From: Clostridia bacterium | GTDB lineage: Bacteria > Bacillota > Clostridia > Christensenellales > Aristaeellaceae | Assembly (NCBI GenBank): GCA_030530315.1 | Contig: JAUMVG010000010.1 | Span: forward strand, 1-63,043 | DNA: 63,043 nt | Direction: 5' to 3' | Shown here: piece by piece, positions 1 to 9,658 of the stretch | How the letters are laid out: each line of letters begins with the position of its first letter | Numbering within the stretch: the stretch's first letter is position 1 | Program-made: the position numbers and the translations under genes | Notes under the pieces: generated by a model | Database searches by the model: none | Seen by the model: only the letters and a program-made list of their open reading frames with translations | What the model was told of the DNA's origin: nothing

Positions 1-249
1 GGCATAGCCGTCGTCCCCGTCATAATCGTCCGCGTATCCCGGATCGTCCTCATAATCCGCGTCCTGGGCATCATAACCGTCCTGGGCGTCGTAGTCCTCC
101 CCGACCTCAGGATTATCCAGATATTCATCATCCGCGGCGGCCTTTTTCTTGCCCTGGAACAGGCGATGGACGGTTCCATCCCCCCAGCGATAGGCAAGGC
201 CCTGATCCGACAGGTTGAATTTGAATTTTCCAATCGCATGTGTTGCCAT
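1..249 (-). CDS. Acidic hypothetical protein, N-terminal part only
   Basis: The reading frame starts with ATG at 249 and runs open to the window edge, giving 83 residues without a stop. The first 36 residues look like a folded start with the sequence MATHAIGKFKFNLSDQGLAY, followed by a basic KKK stretch and then a strongly acidic Tyr/Asp/Glu-rich tail with the near-repeat YDAQDGYDAQDADYEDD. An AAGGTGGT ribosome binding site lies about 10 nt upstream. I do not recognise the family. The acidic tail may be a linker to a domain beyond the window, for example in a regulatory or envelope protein. No function is assigned. Confidence 0.6.
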   Translation of the reverse strand, partial: MATHAIGKFKFNLSDQGLAYRWGDGTVHRLFQGKKKAAADDEYLDNPEVGEDYDAQDGYDAQDADYEDDPGYADDYDGDDGYA

Positions 250-474
250 AATTCTTTACCACCTTAACAGCATCCCATGGAATTGCGGGCTTCCGTTCGC
301 CACAGCGAAGCTTGCCCGGTAACTATTTAGAGCCATTACAAGCATACATCATATCCGCATGTCTGTCAATCATTTTGGAACAAAAAATCGAAATTTTGTC
401 ACGATCTTAATTAAGTAAATTTCATACTTTGAAATATTATTGCAAAATTTATACCAAAAAATCAAGATTTCCCA
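250..474. other. AT-rich divergent intergenic region
   Basis: This stretch separates the divergent partial gene and the capA-like gene. It is much richer in A and T than its surroundings from about 360 onward. I see no gene in it; it should hold the promoter of the minus-strand gene, but no clear hexamer pair stands out. Confidence 0.5.
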
Positions 475-503
475 TTGCCTGTCAAATGGCGATGTGTTAT
501 AAT
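475..503 (+). promoter_or_regulatory. Sigma-A-type promoter of the capA-like gene
   Basis: TTGCCT at 475-480 and TATAAT at 498-503 are separated by 17 nt. The start codon at 601 is about 90 nt downstream of the expected transcription start, and TTGGAGG stands just before it. Confidence 0.6.
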
Positions 504-600
504 GTTACAAAAGCGTACACATCGAGCGTCACTCCACCTCTCCGGAGGCCGCCCATTTGCCACGCGGACGCATTGCTTCATATTATTGGAGGTATAGACC

Positions 601-1893
601 ATGTCCAACAAGCCGGTAAAAGGAATCCGAATCGGTAATTATCGCATCACACCCCTGGGCCTGGCGGTGCTGGCCGTGCTGCTGGTGGCCCTGCTCGCCG
701 TCATCGTGCTGACGGTCTTCCATCCCTTCGGCAACCAGGACGTGGCCACGCCAAATGTGACACAAACGGCCTCCCCCACCGAGGAAGTCGAAGCCACGCC
801 CACGCCCGCGCCCACGCCGGAGCCCACCGCCACGCCGGAGCCGGAGCCCCGCAGCGCGACGATCCGCTCCCTGGGTGAAATTGCCATCCAGCAGAACCTG
901 CTGCGCGCCGCGGTCAACGAGAACACCTTCAATTTCGACGACATGTTCTCCGAGATCTCCGAGGTCATCGGCAGCGCGGACTACACCGTGGCTGACGTCG
1001 AGGGCACCCTGGGCGGCAGCACCGAGTATTCCGGCAGCACCCGCATGATCACGCCCCCGTCGCTGATCGGCACGCTGAAGAACTGCGGCGTCGACATGCT
1101 GATGCTGGCCAACGACCACGCGCTGGACGGCGGCTTCGCCGAGCTGCAGGCCACCCTGCAGAACTGCGCCTCCGAGGGCATGGACTACGTGGGCGCCGCC
1201 GCCTCCGCCGAGGAGCGCGCCACCCCCGTCATCAAGGACATCAACGGCATTAACGTCGCCTTCCTGGCCTACACCGAGAGCCTCAACGGCAACGAGAAGA
1301 ACACCGATGCCGCCGCCATCGAGTACGGCGTCAACCTCATCTCCAAGTCCAACGCCAAGAAGGACATCGAAAACGCCCGCGCCGCCGGCGCCGACGTGAT
1401 CATCTGCTACTGCAGCTGGGGCGAGATGCTGAACCCCAACCCCACCGACACCGAAAAACTGATCGCCCAGAAGCTGGTGGAGTGGGGCGTGGACGTCATC
1501 ATCGGCTACAACCCCCACGTGGTGCAGCCCGCCACCTGGCTGGAGAGCAAGGACGGCGAGGGCAACGTGCACCGCACGCTGCTGCTGGGTGCCACCGGCA
1601 ACATGCTGTCCGACCAGTACGGCCAGTATGACAACGGCATCATCTTCCAGTTCACCATCCAGGAGACCGAGTACGGCCACTTCGCCATCACCGAGCCGAC
1701 CTACATCCCCACCTTCGTATGGCGCAGCGAGACCGAGGATGGCAAGTACGACTACCGCTCCCTGGCGGTGGGCCAGTGGCTGGACACCGCGCCGGAGGGC
1801 ATGGCCTACGCCGACGCCGCCCGCATGCGCCAGGTCTGGGCGGACCTCCAGGCCGTCATGGGCACCGAAGTCGCCGCTCTGTCCGCCGAATAA
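601..1893 (+). CDS. CapA family protein (poly-gamma-glutamate capsule biosynthesis-like)
   Basis: The 430-residue product has one N-terminal membrane segment (about residues 18-40, LAVLAVLLVALLAVIVLTV), a Thr/Pro/Glu-rich linker (about 50-80, TPTPAPTPEPTATPEPEP), and then a CapA/PGA_cap calcineurin-like metallophosphatase-fold domain. Family-like elements are DVEGTLGG, ANDHALDGG, and the PHVVQP segment near residue 305. Members are membrane-anchored outside the cell and are linked to poly-gamma-glutamate or other capsule polymers, but the reaction is not firmly known. It is a single gene: a promoter lies upstream and a rho-independent terminator directly follows. No capB or capC neighbours are present, so a role in PGA synthesis itself is doubtful. 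The usual CapA start motif GD(V/I)M is weak here (LGEIAIQ), which may mean altered catalysis. Confidence 0.85.
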   Translation: MSNKPVKGIRIGNYRITPLGLAVLAVLLVALLAVIVLTVFHPFGNQDVATPNVTQTASPTEEVEATPTPAPTPEPTATPEPEPRSATIRSLGEIAIQQNLLRAAVNENTFNFDDMFSEISEVIGSADYTVADVEGTLGGSTEYSGSTRMITPPSLIGTLKNCGVDMLMLANDHALDGGFAELQATLQNCASEGMDYVGAAASAEERATPVIKDINGINVAFLAYTESLNGNEKNTDAAAIEYGVNLISKSNAKKDIENARAAGADVIICYCSWGEMLNPNPTDTEKLIAQKLVEWGVDVIIGYNPHVVQPATWLESKDGEGNVHRTLLLGATGNMLSDQYGQYDNGIIFQFTIQETEYGHFAITEPTYIPTFVWRSETEDGKYDYRSLAVGQWLDTAPEGMAYADAARMRQVWADLQAVMGTEVAALSAE

Positions 1894-1908
1894 AGCAGTC
1901 CCAAATCC

Positions 1909-1941
1909 AGCGCCGCGCGTCAAACCCGCGCGGCGCTTTTT
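1909..1941 (+). terminator. Rho-independent terminator after capA-like gene
   Basis: An 11-bp stem, AGCGCCGCGCG paired with CGCGCGGCGCT, is followed by a run of T. It sits 16 nt after the stop codon at 1893. Confidence 0.85.
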
Positions 1942-1984
1942 GCACCGGAAACGAACAATTAATCAACCACAAAGGAGCCTGCCC

Positions 1985-3010
1985 ATGTCCTTCTCCGACG
2001 AACTCCTCGCCTGGTACGACCAAAACGCCCGCGAACTGCCCTGGCGGGGCCAGACCGACCCCTATCGCGTCTGGCTGTCCGAGATCATGCTCCAGCAAAC
2101 CCAGACCGAGACGGTCAAGGGCTATTACGCCCGCTTCCTCGACCGCTTTCCCACGGTGTCCGCGCTGGCGGCCGCCCCGGAGGAGGAGGTCCTCAAGCTG
2201 TGGGAGGGCCTGGGCTACTACTCCCGCGCCCGCAACCTCCACGCCGCCGCCAGGCAGGTCGCAGGCGAGCTGGACGGCCGCTTCCCTATGAGCGCCGAGG
2301 CCCTGCGCAGGCTTCCCGGTGTCGGCCCCTACGCCGCCAACGCCATCGCCTCCATCGCCTACGGCGAGCCCGTGCCCGCCCTGGACGGCAACCAGGCCCG
2401 CGTGCTCTCCCGGGTACTCGCCTGGGAAAGCGAGCTGCGCACCCCCTTTGACCTGCTGGAGCCTGCCCTGGAGTTGATCAGCCGGGAGCGTCCCGGCGAC
2501 TACAACCAGGCGCTGATGGACCTCGGCGCGATGATCTGCACTCCCAGGCAGCCGGACTGCGCAAGCTGCCCCGTGGCGGGGCATTGCCGGGCCTTCGCGG
2601 AGGACGCCGCGCAGGACTTCCCCCGGAAGCCCGCGCCCGTCCCCAAGCGGGAGGAAGCGTGGACGATCCTGCTGATCCGCCTGCAAGGCCGCCTGCTGGT
2701 CCGCCGCCGCCCCAAGGGCCTGTTGGGCGGCCTGTACGAATTTGTCGCCCTGGAGGGCCACCCCTCCTCCGACGCCCTGACCGCGCGGCTGGCCGGGCTG
2801 GGCGTCGCCGAGCCCCGCCTCATTCGCCCGCTGCCCGACGCCAAGCACGTGTTCACCCACAAGGTCTGGCGCATGCGGGGCTGGCTCGCCCAGTGCGACG
2901 CCGCGCCGGAGGGCTTCATCCCCGTGGACGCCGCCGGCCTCGACGCCCTCCCCTTCCCCTCCGCCCTGCGCGTCTACCGCGAGATCGCGGAGGACCTCCT
3001 GCGGGATTGA
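1985..3010 (+). CDS. mutY: A/G-specific adenine glycosylase MutY
   Basis: The 341-residue protein removes adenine mispaired with 8-oxoguanine in base excision repair. It has the helix-hairpin-helix LPGVGPYAANAI (about 110-121), the catalytic Glu33 in WLSEIMLQQTQTE, the catalytic Asp134 in LDGN, and a 4Fe-4S cluster motif Cys185-x6-Cys192-x2-Cys195-x5-Cys201. The last 120 residues form the NUDIX-like domain that recognises 8-oxoguanine. The start at 1985 follows AAAGGAG; a much longer frame extends upstream but overlaps the capA-like gene and its terminator and is rejected. Length and motifs are ordinary for the family. It appears monocistronic; a strong hairpin shared with the convergent purL follows at about 3209. 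Confidence 0.95.
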   Translation: MSFSDELLAWYDQNARELPWRGQTDPYRVWLSEIMLQQTQTETVKGYYARFLDRFPTVSALAAAPEEEVLKLWEGLGYYSRARNLHAAARQVAGELDGRFPMSAEALRRLPGVGPYAANAIASIAYGEPVPALDGNQARVLSRVLAWESELRTPFDLLEPALELISRERPGDYNQALMDLGAMICTPRQPDCASCPVAGHCRAFAEDAAQDFPRKPAPVPKREEAWTILLIRLQGRLLVRRRPKGLLGGLYEFVALEGHPSSDALTARLAGLGVAEPRLIRPLPDAKHVFTHKVWRMRGWLAQCDAAPEGFIPVDAAGLDALPFPSALRVYREIAEDLLRD

Positions 3011-3208
3011 CCCACCCTAAACCAAGGAACCTCCCGCAATAATGGCTCTTCATGGTAATTTTGGGAATAACACCACCCTGTTAAGGCGATGCGATGTACA
3101 GATCCCGTGTTTCACAATGCTTACGCGAACGCTTCGTTCAGAATCACAGGACTTCATCTCGGCGTCATCCTGAGCAGAGCGAAGGATCCGTACGTTTTCT
3201 TAGTCAAC
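3011..3208. other. Intergenic region with a dispersed short repeat
   Basis: The gap between convergent mutY and purL contains no credible gene. Around 3162-3190 lies GTCATCCTGAGCAGAGCGAA followed by GGATC, a type of short repeat scattered through many gut Firmicutes genomes (from memory). A diverged relative, CGCAGCGAAGGATC, occurs near 62870. Confidence 0.5.
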
Positions 3209-3250
3209 AGCGCCCCGACCACGGCCCTTAAGGCCGTCGATCGGGGCGCT
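3209..3250. terminator. Strong hairpin between convergent mutY and purL
   Basis: AGCGCCCCGA and TCGGGGCGCT form a perfect 10-bp outer stem, with ACGGCC/GGCCGT pairing inside it. It lies 199 nt after mutY and 123 nt after purL, so it may end transcription from both sides. There is no long T run on the plus side. Confidence 0.55.
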
Positions 3251-3372
3251 TCTCTGCGTCTTATGTCACGTATGAACAGCTGGCCGCGCCTCGCATGAAG
3301 GACAACCGGGCACAGGCGCGTCGACGCGCCGCCCATCCAGTCCTCATCCCATCCGCGCGGGCACACCCTCCG

Positions 3373-6300
3373 TCATCCGAAGTAGTCCACCGCGCCGCGG
3401 AACATGCCGTTGTCGTAATTGCCGGGCACGTTGACGTACAGGTCGACGTTGAAGCCCACGCGCTCGGAGTGCGCCATCTTGCCGAACACCCGGCCGTCGG
3501 GAGAGGTGATGCCCTCGATGGCGGCGCAGGAGCCGTTGGGATTGCACAGGATGTCCATGGTGGGTTCGCCGTCGAGGCCGCAGTACTGGGTGGCGATCTG
3601 GCCGCCCTCGGCCAGCCGCGCGATCACCGCGTCGGAGGCGATGAACTTGCCCTCGCCGTGGGACACCGGCGCGAGATACACGTCGCCCACCTGGGTGTAC
3701 ATCAGCCACGGGCTCTTGTTGCTGGCGATGCGGGTCCGCACCAGACGGGACTGGTGGCGGCCGATGTCGTTGAAGGTCAGCGTGGCCTCGGTGCACTGGT
3801 CGGCCTCCCGGATCTCGCCGTAGGGCACCAGGCCCAGCTTGATCAGCGCCTGGAAGCCGTTGCAGATGCCGCCCATCAGGCCGTCGCGCTGATTCAGCAG
3901 CGCGTGCACCCGGTCGCGCACCACGGGGTTGCGGAAGAACGCGGTGATGAACTTGCCGGAGCCGTCGGGCTCGTCGCCGCCGGAGAAGCCACCGGGGATG
4001 AATATGATCTGGCTCTGGTCGATCTTCTCCGCGAAGGCCTGGGCGGACTCGGCCACCGCCTGGGCGGACATGTTGCGGATCACCATGACCTCGGGTTCGG
4101 CCCCGGCCTTGATGAACGCGCGGGCGGTGTCGTATTCGCAGTTGGTGCCGGGGAACACCGGGATCAGCACCCGGGGCCGGGCCACCTTGATGGCAGGCGC
4201 GACCCGCTTTTCAGCAGCATAATTGAACGCCTGGGGCTTGTCGTAGGTCTTTTTCACGGTGGCCGGGAACACCTCGTTCAGTCGGCCCTCGTACAGCGCC
4301 TCCAGCTCGTCGGCGGGGATGCTGACGCCGCCGCACGTGAACGCGCGCTCAGCCGTGGTCTCGCCGATCACGTCCGCGCCGTCAGAGGCGTACTCCACCA
4401 GGAAGCTGCCGTAGACGGGGGTGAACAGGTCCACGCCCTCACGGAAGGTCACGCCGAAGCCCTCGCCGAGGGCCATGCGGAACGCCGCGGAGGCCGCGCC
4501 GCCCTTGCCCACCGCCCAGGCGGTGAGGATGGAGCCGTCCTTGAGGCCCGCGTCCACCTTCGCAAACAGCGCCTTCTGGCTCACCGGGTCGGGGGTGCCG
4601 TTCGCGCGATAGTCGGGCTTCAGCCAGCCGATCTTCGAGCCGGCCCTCTTGAACGCGCCGGACTTGAGGTTCCCCGCCGGGCAGACGCCCACGGCGAAGG
4701 ACACCAGCGTCGGCGGCACGTGGATATCCTCGAAGGAGCCGGACATGCTGTCCTTGCCGCCGATGGCCGCCGCGCCGAAGTCCAGCTGCGCGTCCAGCGC
4801 GCCCAGCAGCGCCGACAGGGGCTTGCCCCAGGCGGTCTGGCTGTTCATGCGCTCGAAGTACTCCTGGAAGGTCAGGTGCACGTTGTCGGTGCCGTTGCCC
4901 ACGGCCACCAGCTTGGCGATGGAATCCACCACCGCGAGATACGCGCCGCGATAGGGGCTCTTCTCGCTGATGGCCGGGTCGAAGCCGTAGGCCATCACGC
5001 TGGCGGTGTCGCTCTCGGTGCCCTCCACGGGCACGCGGCTGGCCATGGCCTGGGCCGGGGTCAGCTGGCGGCTGCCGCCGAAGGGCATCATCATGGACGA
5101 AGCGCCGTTGGTGCTGTCGAAGCGCTCGGCCAGGCCCCGCTGGGAGCAGGTGTTCAGGTCGGAGACGGCGGCCTTCATGCCCTCGGCAAAGTCCATCATC
5201 AAGGCGGTCTGCGCCTTGTCCTGGGCCTTCACCACCACGTCGGTGTGCTTCGGGGCGCCGTTGGAATTGAGGAAGTCGCGCTTGACATCCACGATGGTCC
5301 GGCCGTTCCAGTGCATCACCAGCCGGGGGCTCTCGGTGACGGTGGCCACCACGGTGGATTCGAGGTTCTCGGAATCCGCCAGCGCCATGAACGCGGCCAC
5401 GTCCTTCTCCTCCAGCACCACGGCCATACGCTCCTGGGATTCGGAGATGGCCAGCTCAGTGCCGTCCAGGCCCTCGTACTTGCGGGGCACGCGGTTCAGG
5501 TCGATGTCCAGTCCGTCGGCCAGTTCGCCGATGGCGACCGACACGCCGCCCGCGCCGAAGTCGTTGCAGCGCTTGATCATGTGCACGGCGTCGGGATTGC
5601 GGAACAGCCGCTGCAGCTTGCGCTCCTCGGGAGCGTTGCCCTTCTGGACCTCCGCGCCGCAGGTCTCGAGGGAAGCCTCGGTGTGGGCCTTGGAGGAGCC
5701 CGTCGCGCCGCCGCAGCCGTCGCGGCCCGTGCGGCCGCCCAGCAGGATCACCTTGTCGCCGGGGGCAGGCACCTCGCGCCGCACCTCATAGGCCGGGGCC
5801 GCGCCCACCACCGCGCCGATCTCCATGCGCTTGGCGGCATAGCCGTCGTGGTAGATCTCTTCAACCAAACCTGTGGCCAGGCCGATCTGGTTGCCATAGG
5901 AGGAGTAGCCCGCCGCCGCGGTGGTCACCAGCTGGCGCTGGGGCAGCTTGCCCTTGATGGTGGCCTCCACCGGGCGGGTGGGATCCGCCGCGCCGGTGAC
6001 GCGCATGGCCTGGTACACGTAGCCGCGCCCGGACAGCGGGTCGCGGATCGCGCCGCCGATGCAGGTAGCCGCGCCGCCGAAGGGCTCGATCTCCGTCGGG
6101 TGGTTGTGGGTCTCGTTTTTGAACAGCAGGAGCCACTTTTCGGTTTTGCCGTGCACGTCCACATCCATCTTGATGGTGCAGGCGTTGATCTCGTCGCTCT
6201 CATCCATGTCGGTCAGGATGCCGCGGGCCTTCAGCACCTTCGCGCCGATGGTCGCGATGTCCATCAGGCACACGGGCTTGGTGCGGCCAAGCTCGTCCCG

Positions 6301-7053
6301 CACGGCCAGATAGCGCTGATAGGCTTCCTCCACATCCTTGTCCTCGAAGGTCACATTGCCCAGCTCGGTCAGGAAGGTGGTGTGGCGGCAGTGGTCGGAC
6401 CAGTAGGTGTCGATCATGCGGATCTCGGTCAGCGTGGGATCGCGGTACTCGGACCTGAAGTATTCCTGGCAGAAGGCGATGTCCGCCGCGTCCATGGCGA
6501 GGCCGTACTTCTTGATGAAGTCCCTGAGTTCATCCCCGGAATAGCCGATGAAGCCGGTCATGGTCTCCACGGTCTCGGGGATGGCGAACTTGGTCTTGAG
6601 GGTCTCCACCGTCGCCAGGGACGCCTCGCGGCGCTCCACGGGGTTGATGACGTGGCGCTTCACGGCGGCGATGTCCTGTTCGGACAGCTCGCCCTCCAGG
6701 ATGTACACCGTGGCGGTGCGCACGTCCGGGCGGTCGCACTGCACCAGCAGCTGGATGCACTGGGCCGCGGAGTCGGCGCGCTGGTCGAACTGGCCGGGCA
6801 GATATTCCGCCGCGAACACACAGCCGGTATACTCGGGCATGTCATAGCTCACGGCGTCCAGCATGGGCTCGGAAAACACGTTGGGCACGGCCTTCTCAAA
6901 CACCGCTTCGTCGATGTTCTCCACGTCGTAGCGGTTGATGATCCTGACGCCCGTCAGGCCCTTGATGCCCAGGAAGGATTTCAGTTCGCCGTACAGCGCG
7001 CTGGCCTCGTGGTCGAAGCCGGGCTTCTTTTCAACGTATACGCGATAGACCAT
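3373..7053 (-). CDS. purL: Phosphoribosylformylglycinamidine synthase, long single-chain form
   Basis: The 1226-residue enzyme converts FGAR, glutamine and ATP to FGAM, step four of IMP synthesis. Domains in order are an N-terminal PurS-like part (about 1-160), the ATP-grasp-unrelated AIRS-type synthetase core with SDHCRHTTF and ETHNHPTEIEPFGGAAT (about 260-370), a second AIRS-like half, and a C-terminal class I glutamine amidotransferase. The nucleophile is Cys in GGICNGFQ near residue 1065; the triad continues with His and Glu in MAHSERV. The length fits the clade II long form common in Clostridia and streptococci. I chose ATG 7053 because AAGGAG stands just upstream; the open frame continues further back into the heptamer-repeat region and is not credible there. 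It is the last gene of the pur operon, 343 nt after purD. Confidence 0.95.
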   Translation of the reverse strand: MVYRVYVEKKPGFDHEASALYGELKSFLGIKGLTGVRIINRYDVENIDEAVFEKAVPNVFSEPMLDAVSYDMPEYTGCVFAAEYLPGQFDQRADSAAQCIQLLVQCDRPDVRTATVYILEGELSEQDIAAVKRHVINPVERREASLATVETLKTKFAIPETVETMTGFIGYSGDELRDFIKKYGLAMDAADIAFCQEYFRSEYRDPTLTEIRMIDTYWSDHCRHTTFLTELGNVTFEDKDVEEAYQRYLAVRDELGRTKPVCLMDIATIGAKVLKARGILTDMDESDEINACTIKMDVDVHGKTEKWLLLFKNETHNHPTEIEPFGGAATCIGGAIRDPLSGRGYVYQAMRVTGAADPTRPVEATIKGKLPQRQLVTTAAAGYSSYGNQIGLATGLVEEIYHDGYAAKRMEIGAVVGAAPAYEVRREVPAPGDKVILLGGRTGRDGCGGATGSSKAHTEASLETCGAEVQKGNAPEERKLQRLFRNPDAVHMIKRCNDFGAGGVSVAIGELADGLDIDLNRVPRKYEGLDGTELAISESQERMAVVLEEKDVAAFMALADSENLESTVVATVTESPRLVMHWNGRTIVDVKRDFLNSNGAPKHTDVVVKAQDKAQTALMMDFAEGMKAAVSDLNTCSQRGLAERFDSTNGASSMMMPFGGSRQLTPAQAMASRVPVEGTESDTASVMAYGFDPAISEKSPYRGAYLAVVDSIAKLVAVGNGTDNVHLTFQEYFERMNSQTAWGKPLSALLGALDAQLDFGAAAIGGKDSMSGSFEDIHVPPTLVSFAVGVCPAGNLKSGAFKRAGSKIGWLKPDYRANGTPDPVSQKALFAKVDAGLKDGSILTAWAVGKGGAASAAFRMALGEGFGVTFREGVDLFTPVYGSFLVEYASDGADVIGETTAERAFTCGGVSIPADELEALYEGRLNEVFPATVKKTYDKPQAFNYAAEKRVAPAIKVARPRVLIPVFPGTNCEYDTARAFIKAGAEPEVMVIRNMSAQAVAESAQAFAEKIDQSQIIFIPGGFSGGDEPDGSGKFITAFFRNPVVRDRVHALLNQRDGLMGGICNGFQALIKLGLVPYGEIREADQCTEATLTFNDIGRHQSRLVRTRIASNKSPWLMYTQVGDVYLAPVSHGEGKFIASDAVIARLAEGGQIATQYCGLDGEPTMDILCNPNGSCAAIEGITSPDGRVFGKMAHSERVGFNVDLYVNVPGNYDNGMFRGAVDYFG

Positions 7054-7118
7054 TGTGAAGTCTCCTTGCTTATGATTCGTAGGGGACGACAACTTGGAAG
7101 TTGTAGGGCTGAAGCCCA

Positions 7119-7369
7119 GGGAAAAGGGATAAGGGAAAAGGGAAAAGGAATAGTGACTGCCGCACAGAGAATCAATCCTTTGATACAAAGGCGGAGAGGT
7201 TGTTCCTTTCACGAAATGCTTTGTTTTACGGTATGTTTGAGGGTTACGGCCTCTCAGTCATCGACTACGTCGGTGCCAGTTCACCTGAGAAGTGAATCAA
7301 GAAGGTTACGCTCCTGCGTGGCAACTACTTTTCCTTTTCCCTTTTCCCTGTTCCCTTTTCCCTGACTCT
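7119..7369. repeat. Heptamer repeat locus A (inverted pair, purD/purL gap)
   Basis: Five 7-bp units at 7119-7153 (GGGAAAA, GGGATAA, GGGAAAA, GGGAAAA, GGAATAG) face an inverted array at 7329-7369 (TTTTCCC, TTTTCCC, TGTTCCC, TTTTCCC, TGACTCT). About 175 nt lie between them; I see no gene there, only a small CCTTTGATACAAAGG hairpin. In the minus-strand transcript the arms could pair into a long G-rich/U-rich stem. The right arm is 27 nt behind the purD stop. Confidence 0.85.
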
Positions 7370-7396
7370 TACAAATCCCAAGTTATCTCCCACTCA

Positions 7397-8670
<1,274 letters not shown>

Positions 8671-8674
<4 letters not shown>

Positions 8675-9348
8675 GGTCTCTCCTCCCCTGCCTGCAGGCA
8701 AAAGTGTCCTTCCAGTATGGCCAGCGTTTCCTTCGGCGGGCGGGCATCGTCCCGCTTCAGCACAAAAAAGCCGCTGTCCTCGTATCTTCGATAGTTTTCC
8801 GGGCTGTTGATGCGCGCCAGGATCGCGCGATAGTTTGCCAGCGTCGCCTCCGGGTCCTCCGACTCCAGCATCCGCTGGTACAAAAACTGTTTCTCCGCGT
8901 CCGGGCGGTCGAAGAAGCGATTCACGGACACAATCGGGTCCGCGAGCATCACCGCGACGCGGCGGTAGTCGGAGATCTCCCACAGGACCTCCAGCGGGAT
9001 GTTGGTGTCCACGAACACCTTCCGCCCGCCCTCCGTGCGCCGGATCAGCTCCACCAGCTCCAGCGAAGCGCCTTCCTCGGCGCAGCCCTCGATCCATGCC
9101 GCGTACTGCTCCGGCGTCCGGTTCACGAACTCCTGCCAGCCGGACATGGTCTGGAAATAACAAAGGTTCGGCTGGCACTCTCTGTCGACCAGCCCGAACA
9201 GCTTTTCGTTGTAGTTTTCCCCGCACCAGACGCCGCCGTGCTTCTCGGCCAGCATGCGCACCATGGTGGACTTCCCCGCGTAGGCCGTGCCCGTGATGAA
9301 GTACACGTTCTCAAGCAGCCGCCGCAGGATGTTGTCTTCGATATTCAT
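8671..9348 (-). CDS. P-loop NTPase of unknown role embedded in the pur operon
   Basis: The 225-residue protein has a Walker A motif GTAYAGKST at about residues 19-27, right after a short amphipathic N-terminus, and a plausible Walker B-type VFVDTNI near 115. The small size and the single nucleotide-binding fold resemble nucleoside/shikimate kinase-like or AAA-type P-loop proteins, but no substrate motif is recognised. It sits between the AICAR transformylase gene and purD; its stop overlaps the purD start as ATGA, so it is co-translated with purine genes. I chose ATG 9348 over the upstream ATG 9486, since the latter lies against heptamer array B and has no ribosome binding site. A salvage kinase or a regulatory ATPase are possible; neither is shown. 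Confidence 0.8.
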
Positions 9349-9486
9349 GGTACCTACCCATGTCCGGGCTCCCAAAGACCGGCTTCTCGGCCTCTCACCG
9401 ACCGCACCGATGTCAGCATCGTCACAGCCGGGAATTGTGGGGCCGAAAGGCCGCGCTTTGAGAGCCCGGATAAGCGAGCCCTTCAT

Positions 9487-9656
9487 GTTCAGAGTTCAGA
9501 GTTGAGAGTTGAGAGAAAGTCAGCCGCGCGAGAATCGAATTTTGATCTATATCATCTGTTCCCGCGAAAAGCCCAAGTTTTATGGCAGACAAAGTATCTT
9601 CCTTCGCCCTTCGGCACTCTTTATCTTAACTCTTCACTCTTAACTCTAAACTCTCG
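9487..9656. repeat. Heptamer repeat locus B (inverted pair)
   Basis: Four units at 9487-9514 (GTTCAGA twice, GTTGAGA twice) face four inverted units at 9626-9653 (TTAACTC, TTCACTC, TTAACTC, TAAACTC). The insert of about 110 nt has no open frame. The right array ends 5 nt before the stop codon of the AICAR transformylase gene at 9659. Confidence 0.85.
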
Positions 9657-9658
9657 CT

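Noticed and set aside
429-638. 69-codon ORF before the capA-like gene
   Set aside because: It spans the promoter and the ribosome binding site of the next gene and runs into its start in another frame.
1589-1984. Upstream extension of the mutY frame
   Set aside because: It overlaps the capA-like gene and its terminator; the start at 1985 has AAAGGAG and matches the family N-terminus.
3295-7365. 1356-codon plus-strand ORF antisense to purL
   Set aside because: It mirrors the codon structure of purL in GC-rich DNA; its translation is low-complexity His/Gly/Ala/Leu and purL has full family motifs.
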